Part shown: one piece after another, positions 52,219-60,465 of the stretch
Layout: the number at the start of each line of letters is the position of its first letter
How positions within the stretch are numbered: position 1 is the first letter of the stretch
DNA from: CAYRFQ01 sp964423615
GTDB lineage: Bacteria > Planctomycetota > Planctomycetia > Gemmatales > Gemmataceae
NCBI GenBank assembly: GCA_964423615.1
Contig: CAYRFQ010000035.1
Coordinates: 5,273 to 69,272 of the forward strand
Length of the DNA stretch: 64,000 bases
Direction of reading: 5' to 3'
The notes under the pieces: generated by a model
Seen by the model: only the letters and a program-made list of their open reading frames with translations
The model's database searches: none
Told to the model about the DNA's origin: nothing
Program-made: the position numbers and the translations under genes

Positions 52219-52597
52219 AAATTCGATGAGGATGCTCCTATGGCTTTTGAAATCCGGTTTGTCTGGACAAACCAGCCAAAAGAAACAAGAGTCCGTGAGC
52301 CTTCCATATTCCAGGAGATTTTGAAGGAGCGAGTCGTACACCCGGGCAAGATGATTTGCACGGGGTCTCATTTCGAGTTTGGACTTCCGGTTTGCTTGGA
52401 AAACAGGAGTAGCCACGCTTGGTCTTTTGAAGACGTGTGTGTTATACAATCTGTCGGATAGCGAGGTGTCGTTGTTGATCGAGGCAATCGGCTCGAGTTG
52501 TCGATTTTCTTGTTCGGTGGTTTGTATGGGACGACCTAAAACTTAGGCCGATTGAGAGACCGAAAGGCCCGACCATGAGTCGAGTCCCAGAAATTTT
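52219..52597. repeat. Gap with a fragment of repeat family C
   Basis: At about 52286-52320, GAGTCCGTGAGCCTTCCAT and ATTCCAGG repeat the 3' part of family C (49200s and 57110s). A hairpin GGTTTGTC/GACAAACC lies just before it at 52256-52273. The left half and the AGACACAGCC end are absent. No gene is seen. Confidence 0.5.
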
Positions 52598-53512
52598 TTA
52601 AAATTGATACCTCACTTCGAACCGGAAGATGTTTTCGTACCACCTGTTGCCTGTGATGGGACGACCATAGCCACCGTAGAGATCAAAACGTTCGCCCAAC
52701 CCAATTCGGAATCCCATTTTCGCATTGAGAATACTTACGCCGCTGGAGTCGCGAATTTCTGACAGCCCTGATGGAAACAGAACTCCTTCTTTCCCATCCA
52801 ATACAGTCCAACCTACTAACTCCAACACCGGAGTTACACGGATTCGTTCACGAGGATAGAAGTCATAATGCACGCCGAGTCCATAGCGGATCACGTCTCC
52901 CGCGAAGTCGGTTCCACCGATGGGAATCCAATACCGTAGCTCTCCCTCGAAAGCCAAGCGTTCGTTGAACGCTTTGTACACGAGCAAAGCTGGTTCCAGA
53001 CTCACGTGATCGGTCCCCAATCCTTCGCCTGCTTCGCCGGTCGGAATGTATGTGCGGAACTGAAACGTGGTGACGGTATCGCAATTGTTCCAAAAGGCCC
53101 ATTTGAATCCGGCATTCATATCCCCCAGGCCACCATCGTTGGCGTTGACGAACGGATCGGAAAACCGGACTGGAACTTCGCAAAAAACAGAAAACCGATC
53201 CGTCACGAGCGTTTCGCCATACGCGAATAATTCCTGCACGTTGGCGCTGCTTTCCGGAAATGGCAACCCAGGCGTTCCAGGTCCTGGTTGGGCATAGAAG
53301 AACTCGGCTCTTGCGGGGCGGCGAATGTTATACCCTGTGTCGACACGAAAGCGAAATTGGTTTCCAGGAATCGCGCTGTCGATATACCCCACCTGCGTAT
53401 CGCTGACGTCGGTTTCGCCAAGACCCTGTGCATGGCTCGACTGCGGGCAGAACACGAAAATCACCCCAACCAGGAACGTCAAAAACCCCGATGCAGTTGG
53501 TTTCCGAATCAT
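52598..53512 (-). CDS. Outer-membrane beta-barrel protein
   Basis: 304 residues from the ATG at 53512, which places a signal peptide (GFLTFLVGVIFVFCPQSSHA) at the N-terminus; an earlier in-frame start would add unrelated sequence. Alternating hydrophobic strands fill the rest (FSVFCEVPVRFSDPFVNAND, DMNAGFKWAFWNNCDTVTTF, YGLGVHYDFYPRERIRVTPV), and the last residues EVRYQF end in the C-terminal phenylalanine of barrel proteins. The pattern resembles transporter-like barrels of the MetA/phenol-degradation type, but the substrate cannot be told. Confidence 0.78.
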   Translation of the reverse strand: MIRKPTASGFLTFLVGVIFVFCPQSSHAQGLGETDVSDTQVGYIDSAIPGNQFRFRVDTGYNIRRPARAEFFYAQPGPGTPGLPFPESSANVQELFAYGETLVTDRFSVFCEVPVRFSDPFVNANDGGLGDMNAGFKWAFWNNCDTVTTFQFRTYIPTGEAGEGLGTDHVSLEPALLVYKAFNERLAFEGELRYWIPIGGTDFAGDVIRYGLGVHYDFYPRERIRVTPVLELVGWTVLDGKEGVLFPSGLSEIRDSSGVSILNAKMGFRIGLGERFDLYGGYGRPITGNRWYENIFRFEVRYQF

Positions 53513-53727
53513 CACTTCAATCCTCTGCGCGCGGGAAAACCACAATTCACAAGCCATGACAAGTATACCGATCGACAAACACATCACCCCCCATGCAAGG
53601 TATGTGTCCTAGCGAGAATGTTTCCAAGACCGATTGCTGAATTTGTAGGGACAAAAGGGATTAGGACGGTGGGACGTGGGCCAGCGAATTGGACGGATGA
53701 TAAATGGCTCCTCTGAGGTCCTGCGGA

Positions 53728-56700
53728 TCAGGATTTGTTTTCCTTCGGTATTTTCGCATTCAGAACTTTGATGACGTTCTGATATTCCGGGTCATCGTGT
53801 AAGGGTTGGAAGATGTCGGCTTCATTCGGCAGACGTCGCAAGGTTCCAGGAAGTCGGTTCACGGTCGTCGTCAACAACTCAACTGCGCGTCGAGCATACG
53901 CCCGACGAACTCGGTCGCGTTCTTGGGAGTTTTCAATAGTGGTGTCTTTCTCGACAAGCGGGATACATCGCGCTGTGAAACAAGCTGCATAGTAAGAATA
54001 GAGTGGTTGATCCGAGAACTCGTACGCCAGAGCCCTGGCGGCTTCCACAGCCTGTTTGTGTTTTTGGAGTTGCACGAGGATTTCCGCGAGCCCCTGGTAC
54101 CGAGTTCGCAAAAACACCTTGATCTGACGATCGTCGGAATTTTGGCCCGAAGCGGCTCGCAAGTGAGTGATCGCCTTTTCAAAACAGTTCCGAACGTGGG
54201 GCAGGTCTTTGTTGGCATAGTAGACGTGAGCCATGTTCCCGTAGACGACGCCAAGTTCTCTCCTGTAGCTGGTAACGTTCGGGTCGGAGTTGACCAGGTC
54301 CAACAAAATCTGTTCTGCCTGCTTCCAGTGCTTCTGGGCCATTTCGCTCTCCTTGGAACGCCAGAGGACATGGCCGAGGCTGTTGTGCACGACTGCCAAC
54401 TTCAGCTTGTACTTGGGACGTTCCGGGAAGGCCTCATTGAGCACAACGAGCAGGTCCAACGCACGAGTGAGTTCTCTTCTCGCCGCCGAGTAATTCCGTT
54501 GCATGCTCAGGAGGTTTCCGAGGTTTTGGTACGAGACTGCCAAGTCTCTTCTCCATGTGGCCTTGAAGCGCCATCTCGGGTTCGACGTGAACAAAGTAAT
54601 CGATTGGCGGTAGTCCTTCGCGGCCCCGTCGTACTCTTGCAGTTGTTTCCGGAGAACGCCACGATTGATATGGCTCAAAGCAAGTTCATACGTGCAGGCC
54701 ACGTCGTCGGGGAATTGGTCATGAAGTTGGCTCAACCGTCCAATGGCATCGTCGAAGTATTCCCTGGCTTCGTCGCCTTTTCCCGCCTTGTTGGTGTAAA
54801 CAATGCCGAGATTGTACGAACTTCGGGCCATGACTTTTTGGTAATCCCGGTTTTTCGGAAACTCCTTGATGAGGGGCTGTTGGAGTTGTCGGGCGAGTCG
54901 ATAATACCGAGTCGCTTGTTCCATGGGTTGCCCGTTTTGCTTCACCAACTCGCCATACCAGTTGTAACAGTCGGCAAGCTCATAACGGACATCCGGATGA
55001 GGAGTGGCGGCTTCTTCAAGGAGACGGTTCTGTATCGAGATGGCCAACTCGTAGGCCGATTTGGCTTTGTCGTGCTGATGGAGAACACGATAGATTTGCC
55101 CCAAACGGAAATGGGCCTGGGCCGTGGATCGGAGGATCTTGGGATCGTCGCTGTTGACCTGGGCGAGTTCCTCGTACACTTTCGCCGTTTTCTCGAGAAA
55201 CTTCCGTTGGAGCGGATCGCCTCGCAAAGGCTGATCGGCCAAATATTCGGTGGCCACTTCCACATAGACGTCGTCCAGGAAGGCGAGAAGCAGCTCCAGT
55301 TTGGAACGAGCCTCGTCGGCGGCCACGCGGGCTTGTCGTGCCGATTCCTGAACTTGAATGTAGGACCACACACCCATGCCGGTTGTGACAATAACGGCGA
55401 GAAGAACCACGCCAATGGCCAGAGCCGTGCGGGGACTCCTCTTGGTCCACTTCCAGAACTGTTCCGCTCGCCCGACGGGCCGAGCTTCGATCGGTTCGTC
55501 GTTCAAAAATCGCCGCACATCCTCGGCCAACTTCAGGGCGCTGCCATATCGCTTCGTTGGGTCCTTTTGCAAACACTTTAGACAGATCGTTTCCAGATCG
55601 CGAGGTATCTTCGACTGGAACTGTCGGAGAGCCACAGGTTCGGCATGCCGGACTTGGTGGATAGTATCGAAGGTGTTGGCTCCCAAAAAAGGAGGTCGAC
55701 CGGTAAGAAGTTCATACAGCATCACTCCGAGGGCATACACGTCAGCCAATGGGCCCACCTGCTTCGGATGGCCCAAAGCCTGCTCGGGAGCCATGTAAGT
55801 GGGCGTCCCCAAAATCGAACCTGTCTGCGTCAATAGTTCGGATTCTTCCAACCTCTTGACCAAACCAAAATCGGTGATTTTCGGTTCTCCGGACGAGGTC
55901 AACAGGATGTTGGCTGGTTTCAAATCGCGATGCACGAGACCTTCCAGGTGTGCGGTGTGGATGGCGCGGGCAAGACATTCAATCAGTTCGGCGGCTTCTT
56001 GAGGCGGTTGCGGGATCCCTCTGACTTTCTGAGCCAAATTCCCGCCATCAACGAACTCGAGTGAGAAGTAGGGGATACCGTTATGTTCGCCAAAGCCATA
56101 GATCTGCACTATGTTCGGGTGGTGTAATTTGGCCACGGCTTCAGCTTCCGCCCGAAACCGAGCTGTCTGGTGAGGTCCTGCATGGTCACCGGCCAAAATC
56201 ACTTTGAGGGCCACAACTCGACCCAAACTCAACTCGCGAGCCTTGTAAACCACGCCCATACCACCGCGACCCAATTCGGCCAGGATATCATGGTCCGCGA
56301 TATGCCCTCCGACCCCGACATAGTTGGACAGCCGCACTGTCTTTGATGTTACCGCAACGGCAGGGAGGAGTTGAGTTTCCTTCTTCTCCTGGACCTCGGC
56401 ATGACGAGTGTGTTCCTCGCGTTGCAAGCGAACCCAGTCCGGGTCAAGGTTGGGAAAACGAGCAATGTACTCCTGAGCACTCCAGTCCTCACCTGCTCGA
56501 TTTCGCAGAGCCATCTCCAGAATAACAAGTTGCTGTAAGACGGTACTTCGATGACTTATCTCGCGTTTTCCCAAGATATCTTCGACACGAACGCAGTTTC
56601 TCGCTTGGAAGTCTTTTTCGAACTTATCACAAAGCTCATTCACCTCCAAGATGACGGAGAGCGGCAAATCAGTCACATCTCGGAGCCTTGGATTTTCCAC

Positions 56701-56763
56701 GAGGATGCCTCCTTGATACTTGCAGAGACGAGGATTACTTGCCGAAGGAACAAGTAATCCCAT
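53728..56763 (-). CDS. Ser/Thr kinase with extracytoplasmic TPR region
   Basis: 1011 residues; the ATG at 56763 has only a weak ribosome site. The kinase domain spans about 165-435 (LAELGRGGMGVVYKARELSL, VALKVILAGDH, LVHRDLKPANILLTSSGEPK, ITDFGLVKRL, GTPTYMAPEQALGHP). It is preceded by a helical region (FEKDFQARNCVRVEDILGKR) common in planctomycete kinases. One membrane helix follows (TALAIGVVLLAVIVTTGMGV, about 450-472). The C-terminal 520 residues are TPR-like helices (AHFRLGQIYRVLHQHDKAKS, SYNLGIVYTNKAGKGDEARE, VSYQNLGNLLSMQRNYSAAR, GNMAHVYYANKDLPHVRNCF). A typical planctomycete sensor-kinase layout; substrates unknown. Confidence 0.93.
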   Translation of the reverse strand: MGLLVPSASNPRLCKYQGGILVENPRLRDVTDLPLSVILEVNELCDKFEKDFQARNCVRVEDILGKREISHRSTVLQQLVILEMALRNRAGEDWSAQEYIARFPNLDPDWVRLQREEHTRHAEVQEKKETQLLPAVAVTSKTVRLSNYVGVGGHIADHDILAELGRGGMGVVYKARELSLGRVVALKVILAGDHAGPHQTARFRAEAEAVAKLHHPNIVQIYGFGEHNGIPYFSLEFVDGGNLAQKVRGIPQPPQEAAELIECLARAIHTAHLEGLVHRDLKPANILLTSSGEPKITDFGLVKRLEESELLTQTGSILGTPTYMAPEQALGHPKQVGPLADVYALGVMLYELLTGRPPFLGANTFDTIHQVRHAEPVALRQFQSKIPRDLETICLKCLQKDPTKRYGSALKLAEDVRRFLNDEPIEARPVGRAEQFWKWTKRSPRTALAIGVVLLAVIVTTGMGVWSYIQVQESARQARVAADEARSKLELLLAFLDDVYVEVATEYLADQPLRGDPLQRKFLEKTAKVYEELAQVNSDDPKILRSTAQAHFRLGQIYRVLHQHDKAKSAYELAISIQNRLLEEAATPHPDVRYELADCYNWYGELVKQNGQPMEQATRYYRLARQLQQPLIKEFPKNRDYQKVMARSSYNLGIVYTNKAGKGDEAREYFDDAIGRLSQLHDQFPDDVACTYELALSHINRGVLRKQLQEYDGAAKDYRQSITLFTSNPRWRFKATWRRDLAVSYQNLGNLLSMQRNYSAARRELTRALDLLVVLNEAFPERPKYKLKLAVVHNSLGHVLWRSKESEMAQKHWKQAEQILLDLVNSDPNVTSYRRELGVVYGNMAHVYYANKDLPHVRNCFEKAITHLRAASGQNSDDRQIKVFLRTRYQGLAEILVQLQKHKQAVEAARALAYEFSDQPLYSYYAACFTARCIPLVEKDTTIENSQERDRVRRAYARRAVELLTTTVNRLPGTLRRLPNEADIFQPLHDDPEYQNVIKVLNAKIPKENKS

Positions 56764-56888
56764 CTTAAACCGTGGAGGAAAGGAAAACTGAAATTTTTCG
56801 AAAGAAGCAAAAGGCCTTGTCCTTCTCGACGTTCTTCCGGCTGGCTGCTCGAAGCATTGGCAGTTCCCGAGGCTTGAAAATCTCTCAC

Positions 56889-57158
56889 TCTCTTGCGTTC
56901 TGGATCGGCTTCCTGTACGACAATAACAATGGCTGTGTCTAGCTTTCTGTCGGCGATGTTGCGTCGCCGTTGCGTTTGGTATCCGTGCGTCTCAAGGAAG
57001 GCTGTTTCAGACTCACTGATCGGGTTTGGCCAAAGGTCTTCGACCCAAGTCTGGAGCAACCTCGTAGTTCGCGGTTTCTTGGGTCGAAGACCTTTGGCCA
57101 AACCCGGTGAGTCCGTGAGCCTTCCATGGTCCAAGTGACGAAGTAGACACAGCTTTTT
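56889..57158. repeat. Dispersed hairpin repeat family C copy 2, with 27-bp perfect inverted repeat
   Basis: From CTCTTGCGTTCTGGATC to GTAGACACAGCTTTTT. The outer features match copy 1 (GGCTGTGTCTAG; GGCGATGTTGCGTCGCCG; AAGGCTGTTTCAGACT; AGTCCGTGAGCCTTCCAT). The inner part differs: GGGTTTGGCCAAAGGTC... at 57022-57048 has its exact reverse complement at 57079-57105 (27 bp each) around a 30-base loop, preceded by ACTCAC and followed by GTGAGT. The whole can fold into one long cruciform or RNA hairpin. The gap (56764-57413) holds no gene. Confidence 0.75.
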
Positions 57159-57413
57159 CTTTTCCGCGTCTTGGCTTGCTGTCGGTTTTCGTTAACCGAC
57201 GGATGCAACCGCACAGCATTTCCCAATGGGCCATCCTGTTTCTGCTCATTGTGTACCTGTCTTGGCACAGTTTTTGTTCCTTGTGTTATCTTAGGAGTCT
57301 TGAGACCTGAACCGCACACTGCGAGAGTATCTCAACAACACAACTGTGCGGTTCCAGCACCTCACTTCCTTCGAAACTCAGGTGATTGCGAATCCAAGAA
57401 AGGTAAATTTTCG

Positions 57414-59087
57414 ATGCGAATCGTCATAGTTGGTGGAGTCGCGGGTGGTGCGTCGGCGGCAGCTCGGGCGCGTCGTCTCTCCGAAGAGGCCGAGATTATC
57501 GTTTTTGAGCGTGGCCCCGACGTGTCTTTCGCAAATTGTGGAATGCCGTACTACATTAGCGAGGAAATCACCCCCCGTGACAAACTCTTGGTCGTCAAGC
57601 CGGAGATGTTACGCAACCGATACAACATCGACGTCCGCACACGCTGCTCCGTTGAGGCCATCGACCGCCAGAACAAAACGGTCCGGGTACAAGACCTTGC
57701 CACCGGCCAAACGCTTGAACAGCCTTACGACAAACTCGTTCTGTCTCCCGGAGCATCACCGTTGCGACCGCCGATACCCGGACTCGACCTGCCGGGCATC
57801 TACACCCTACGCAACCTCGAAGACATGGACCGAATCAAGTCCGCTATCGACCAATCGCACGACCACGTTGTTATCGTCGGGGCTGGTTTCATCGGCCTCG
57901 AACTGGCCGAAGGGCTGGTCCACCGAGGCATCCGCACTAGCATCGTTGAACTCCAGGATCAGGTGTTGCCACCGCTCGACAAGGAGATGACCACCCCACT
58001 CAACAAGCACCTTCGTGCCAAAGGAGTCAACCTGGTCCTTGGCCAGTCGGCCTCGGCATTCGAAGGCGATGGAGACCATCTCCGAGTGATTCTCCAATCG
58101 AGCGATTCCCTCGTCGCCAATGTCGTGGTTCTGGGAATCGGTGTGAAGCCCGAAAATCAACTGGCCGTCGATGCCGGTCTGGAAGTCGGACCGCGAGGTG
58201 GCATCGTCGTTAATGCCCACATGCAGACGACTGACGCGGACATCTACGCCGTCGGTGACGCGGTCCAGATCACCGACTTTGTGACAGGGACTCCGACCCA
58301 GATCCCACTTGCAGGTCCAGCCAATCGCCAGGGACGTATCGCCGCCGACCACATCTTCGGACGCGACAGTCGCTATCGAGGAACACAGGGAACTGCCATT
58401 GTTCGAGTGTTCGACATGACCGCCGCCGCAACCGGGTCAAGCGAGAAAATCCTCAAACGAGTCGGCAAGGACTTCCGCAAGATATATATCCACCCGATCA
58501 ACCACGCGGGGTATTATCCTGGTGCCGAGGGAATGTCTCTCAAGGTCTTGTTCGACCCTACAGACGGTAAGATTTTGGGAGCGCAGGGTGTCGGGGGTGC
58601 AGGCGTGGACAAACGCATCGACGTGTTGGCCATGGCCATCCAGGCAGGCTTCACGGTCTTTGATTTGGAAGAAACCGAGCTGGCTTACTCGCCGCAGTAT
58701 GGCTCAGCCAAGGACCCTGTCAACATGGTCGGATTTGTGGCCAGCGGTCTCCTTCGGGAGGATCATCCACAAATGCACTTCGACGAGCTGTTGGCCCTCG
58801 AAGCTGGTGGTCAAAGTCCGTACGTAGTCGACGTCCGGACACCACAAGAATACAAGGCCGGTCATGTCCCTGGTGCCGTCAATATCCCCGTTGATGAACT
58901 GCGGTTACGGCTCGACGAACTGCCAAAGGATGCTCCGATTGCGATGTATTGCAAGGTCGGCATGCGAGGCTACCTCGCCACGCGTATCGCAAAACAGAAT
59001 GGTTTCGATGCCTTGAATCTGGCGGGAGGGTACACGACGTATCGAATGTTTGTGCCGGAGGAAGGGGCGGTCAGGGTAGGCAAGTAA
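57414..59087 (+). CDS. CoA-disulfide reductase with C-terminal rhodanese domain
   Basis: 557 residues from the ATG at 57414 (AAAGG upstream; residues encoded before it look random). The pyridine-nucleotide-disulfide oxidoreductase part has the FAD motif IVGGVAGGASAAARARRL, the single active cysteine in SFANCGMPYYI (about residue 43), the second Rossmann motif VVIVGAGFIGLELAEGL, and TTDADIYAVGDAV. The dimerisation domain ends about 440. A rhodanese domain follows (YVVDVRTPQEYKAGHVPGAV, then AMYCKVGMRGYLATRIA with the catalytic cysteine). This CoADR-Rhd architecture reduces CoA-disulfides, CoA-persulfides or polysulfide with NAD(P)H and is linked to thiol balance and sulfur use. It stands alone on its strand. 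Confidence 0.93.
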   Translation: MRIVIVGGVAGGASAAARARRLSEEAEIIVFERGPDVSFANCGMPYYISEEITPRDKLLVVKPEMLRNRYNIDVRTRCSVEAIDRQNKTVRVQDLATGQTLEQPYDKLVLSPGASPLRPPIPGLDLPGIYTLRNLEDMDRIKSAIDQSHDHVVIVGAGFIGLELAEGLVHRGIRTSIVELQDQVLPPLDKEMTTPLNKHLRAKGVNLVLGQSASAFEGDGDHLRVILQSSDSLVANVVVLGIGVKPENQLAVDAGLEVGPRGGIVVNAHMQTTDADIYAVGDAVQITDFVTGTPTQIPLAGPANRQGRIAADHIFGRDSRYRGTQGTAIVRVFDMTAAATGSSEKILKRVGKDFRKIYIHPINHAGYYPGAEGMSLKVLFDPTDGKILGAQGVGGAGVDKRIDVLAMAIQAGFTVFDLEETELAYSPQYGSAKDPVNMVGFVASGLLREDHPQMHFDELLALEAGGQSPYVVDVRTPQEYKAGHVPGAVNIPVDELRLRLDELPKDAPIAMYCKVGMRGYLATRIAKQNGFDALNLAGGYTTYRMFVPEEGAVRVGK

Positions 59088-59097
59088 CAAAGCCGAC

Positions 59098-59132
59098 GTT
59101 GTGCCATCTTCGGAGCCCGACGATGGCATAAC
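59098..59132. terminator. Stem-loop between convergent genes
   Basis: GTTGTGCCATC (59098-59108) pairs with GATGGCATAAC (59122-59132), one wobble, loop of 13. It sits 11 bp after the CoADR stop and before the convergent esterase's end, so it could serve both genes as a transcript end, although no T-run follows. Confidence 0.45.
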
Positions 59133-59220
59133 CTCCAGCAACAAAGCAAAAACCGACACTTGGAATCTCATCCATCTTTGTCTCGAACAACGGAATCCGC
59201 GAACACTGATTCTGCCTGCC

Positions 59221-60414
59221 TTACTTCGTTAACTTCCTTGGCGGACACCCCTGGAAAAACTCCCAGATGACTTCTGTCCCGTCGAAATCTCGGTTCGTCT
59301 TGCCGAGATAGCCTTCTAACACTTCGGTGTCCCGGAGCGGCCATCGGTGTCCGCCATTCTTTATGCGATACACTTCTACGCGATGACCACCAAAACCTGA
59401 GGGGAATTTGGTCAGGACCGTTGTTGTGCCGTCGGTCTTGTCGGTGTCTTTGAGCGGGATCATTTTCGGCTTGCCTTTGATGCCGTTTAGTGCGACGTAC
59501 TTCTTGACAGTCTCTCGCGTCGAAATGACACGACCACGTTTCCCGATCTTGTTCATTCCGATCGGTCCGCCATTGAACGGAACGAGGGCATCGGCGTCAC
59601 CCTGGATGATCAAGATCGAGACGGGATATTTCGGTCGGAATTTCGAGGCAATCGGCTCGGCGATTCCACCAATGACCGGAGCGATGGCCGTGAACACATC
59701 GGATGCGTTGGCCGCAAGATAATGGCTGAAAATGCCGCCGTTGGAAGCACCCGTCGCGAAGACGCGCGACCGATCGACTTTGTATTTCTTAGCGACAACA
59801 TCCAAAACGCGCCGTAGGAACTTCACGTCGTCGATTTTCTTCTGGTGAGAGACCAGACCAGAGGCGTTCCGTCCGTCGTTCCAATTACCCTTGTAGGCCT
59901 CGGGGTGGATGACAATAAAACCGTCTTTCGCGGCGAGTTCGTTGAAGCCGAGACGATCGTACCTGCGAGCCTTTCCGCCTCCACCGTGTAAGACGAAAAT
60001 AATGGGTGCCGGGTTTTTCAACTTTTTGGGAACGAACAACACGTACTTCCGCTGGAGTCCGTCGACCTCGATCGTTTGTACCTTCCCCAGATACCGGAAA
60101 TCGATGCGAGGTCGTTGGACTCGCTTACCCAGAAACTGTGCAAGTTTGTCGAGTTCGGCGCGGCTCACTTTGAAGTCTCGGTTCGCGTCGGCCCGAAAGA
60201 GCGTTTTGCCGAATTTCTTCCGAATGTCCTTTGGAATCTCAAAGGCCGATAACGAGCCGTCTTTGTTCCGATCGAGTTTTTGGAAATCGTCTTGGAGTTT
60301 CTTCAACTCAGGTGGGAGTTTGGGCGCCTTTTGTTTCTTGGATTCTTGGGCTTGTCCCAAGGTGGCAACTGCGAAAGCCAAGAGCGCTGCGATTAGGATA
60401 GAGTGCAAGGACAT
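59221..60414 (-). CDS. Secreted esterase (PHB depolymerase-like) with EF-hand pair
   Basis: 397 residues, ATG at 60414 after GAGGAG. A signal peptide (LIAALLAFAVATLGQA) is followed by two EF-hand-like loops (DRNKDGSLSAFE and DANRDFKVSRAE, about 48-90) that should bind calcium. The alpha/beta hydrolase begins near 110: YVLFVPKKLKNPAPIIFVLH, HGGGGKARRYDRLGF, the nucleophile motif GASNGGIFSHYLA (Ser about 233) and IIQGDADALVPFNGG with the acid residue, and GGHRWP with the His. This matches polyhydroxybutyrate-depolymerase/feruloyl-esterase-type LpqC families. The second EF loop lacks a residue at the last oxygen position, so its binding is uncertain. Likely extracytoplasmic. Confidence 0.87.
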   Translation of the reverse strand: MSLHSILIAALLAFAVATLGQAQESKKQKAPKLPPELKKLQDDFQKLDRNKDGSLSAFEIPKDIRKKFGKTLFRADANRDFKVSRAELDKLAQFLGKRVQRPRIDFRYLGKVQTIEVDGLQRKYVLFVPKKLKNPAPIIFVLHGGGGKARRYDRLGFNELAAKDGFIVIHPEAYKGNWNDGRNASGLVSHQKKIDDVKFLRRVLDVVAKKYKVDRSRVFATGASNGGIFSHYLAANASDVFTAIAPVIGGIAEPIASKFRPKYPVSILIIQGDADALVPFNGGPIGMNKIGKRGRVISTRETVKKYVALNGIKGKPKMIPLKDTDKTDGTTTVLTKFPSGFGGHRVEVYRIKNGGHRWPLRDTEVLEGYLGKTNRDFDGTEVIWEFFQGCPPRKLTK

Positions 60415-60465
60415 GGCGTCTCCTCGAACGTGTAAATTCTCAACACAACTTCGGAATGGTTTGGT

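Noticed and set aside
53806..55581. 591-codon plus-strand frame opposite the TPR kinase
   Set aside because: Antisense shadow; the kinase and TPR motifs on the minus strand are clear.
56893..57138. 81-codon frame within repeat family C
   Set aside because: It translates the repeat itself; a similar peptide arises at 49050 from copy 1, so it reflects repeat DNA, not a protein.
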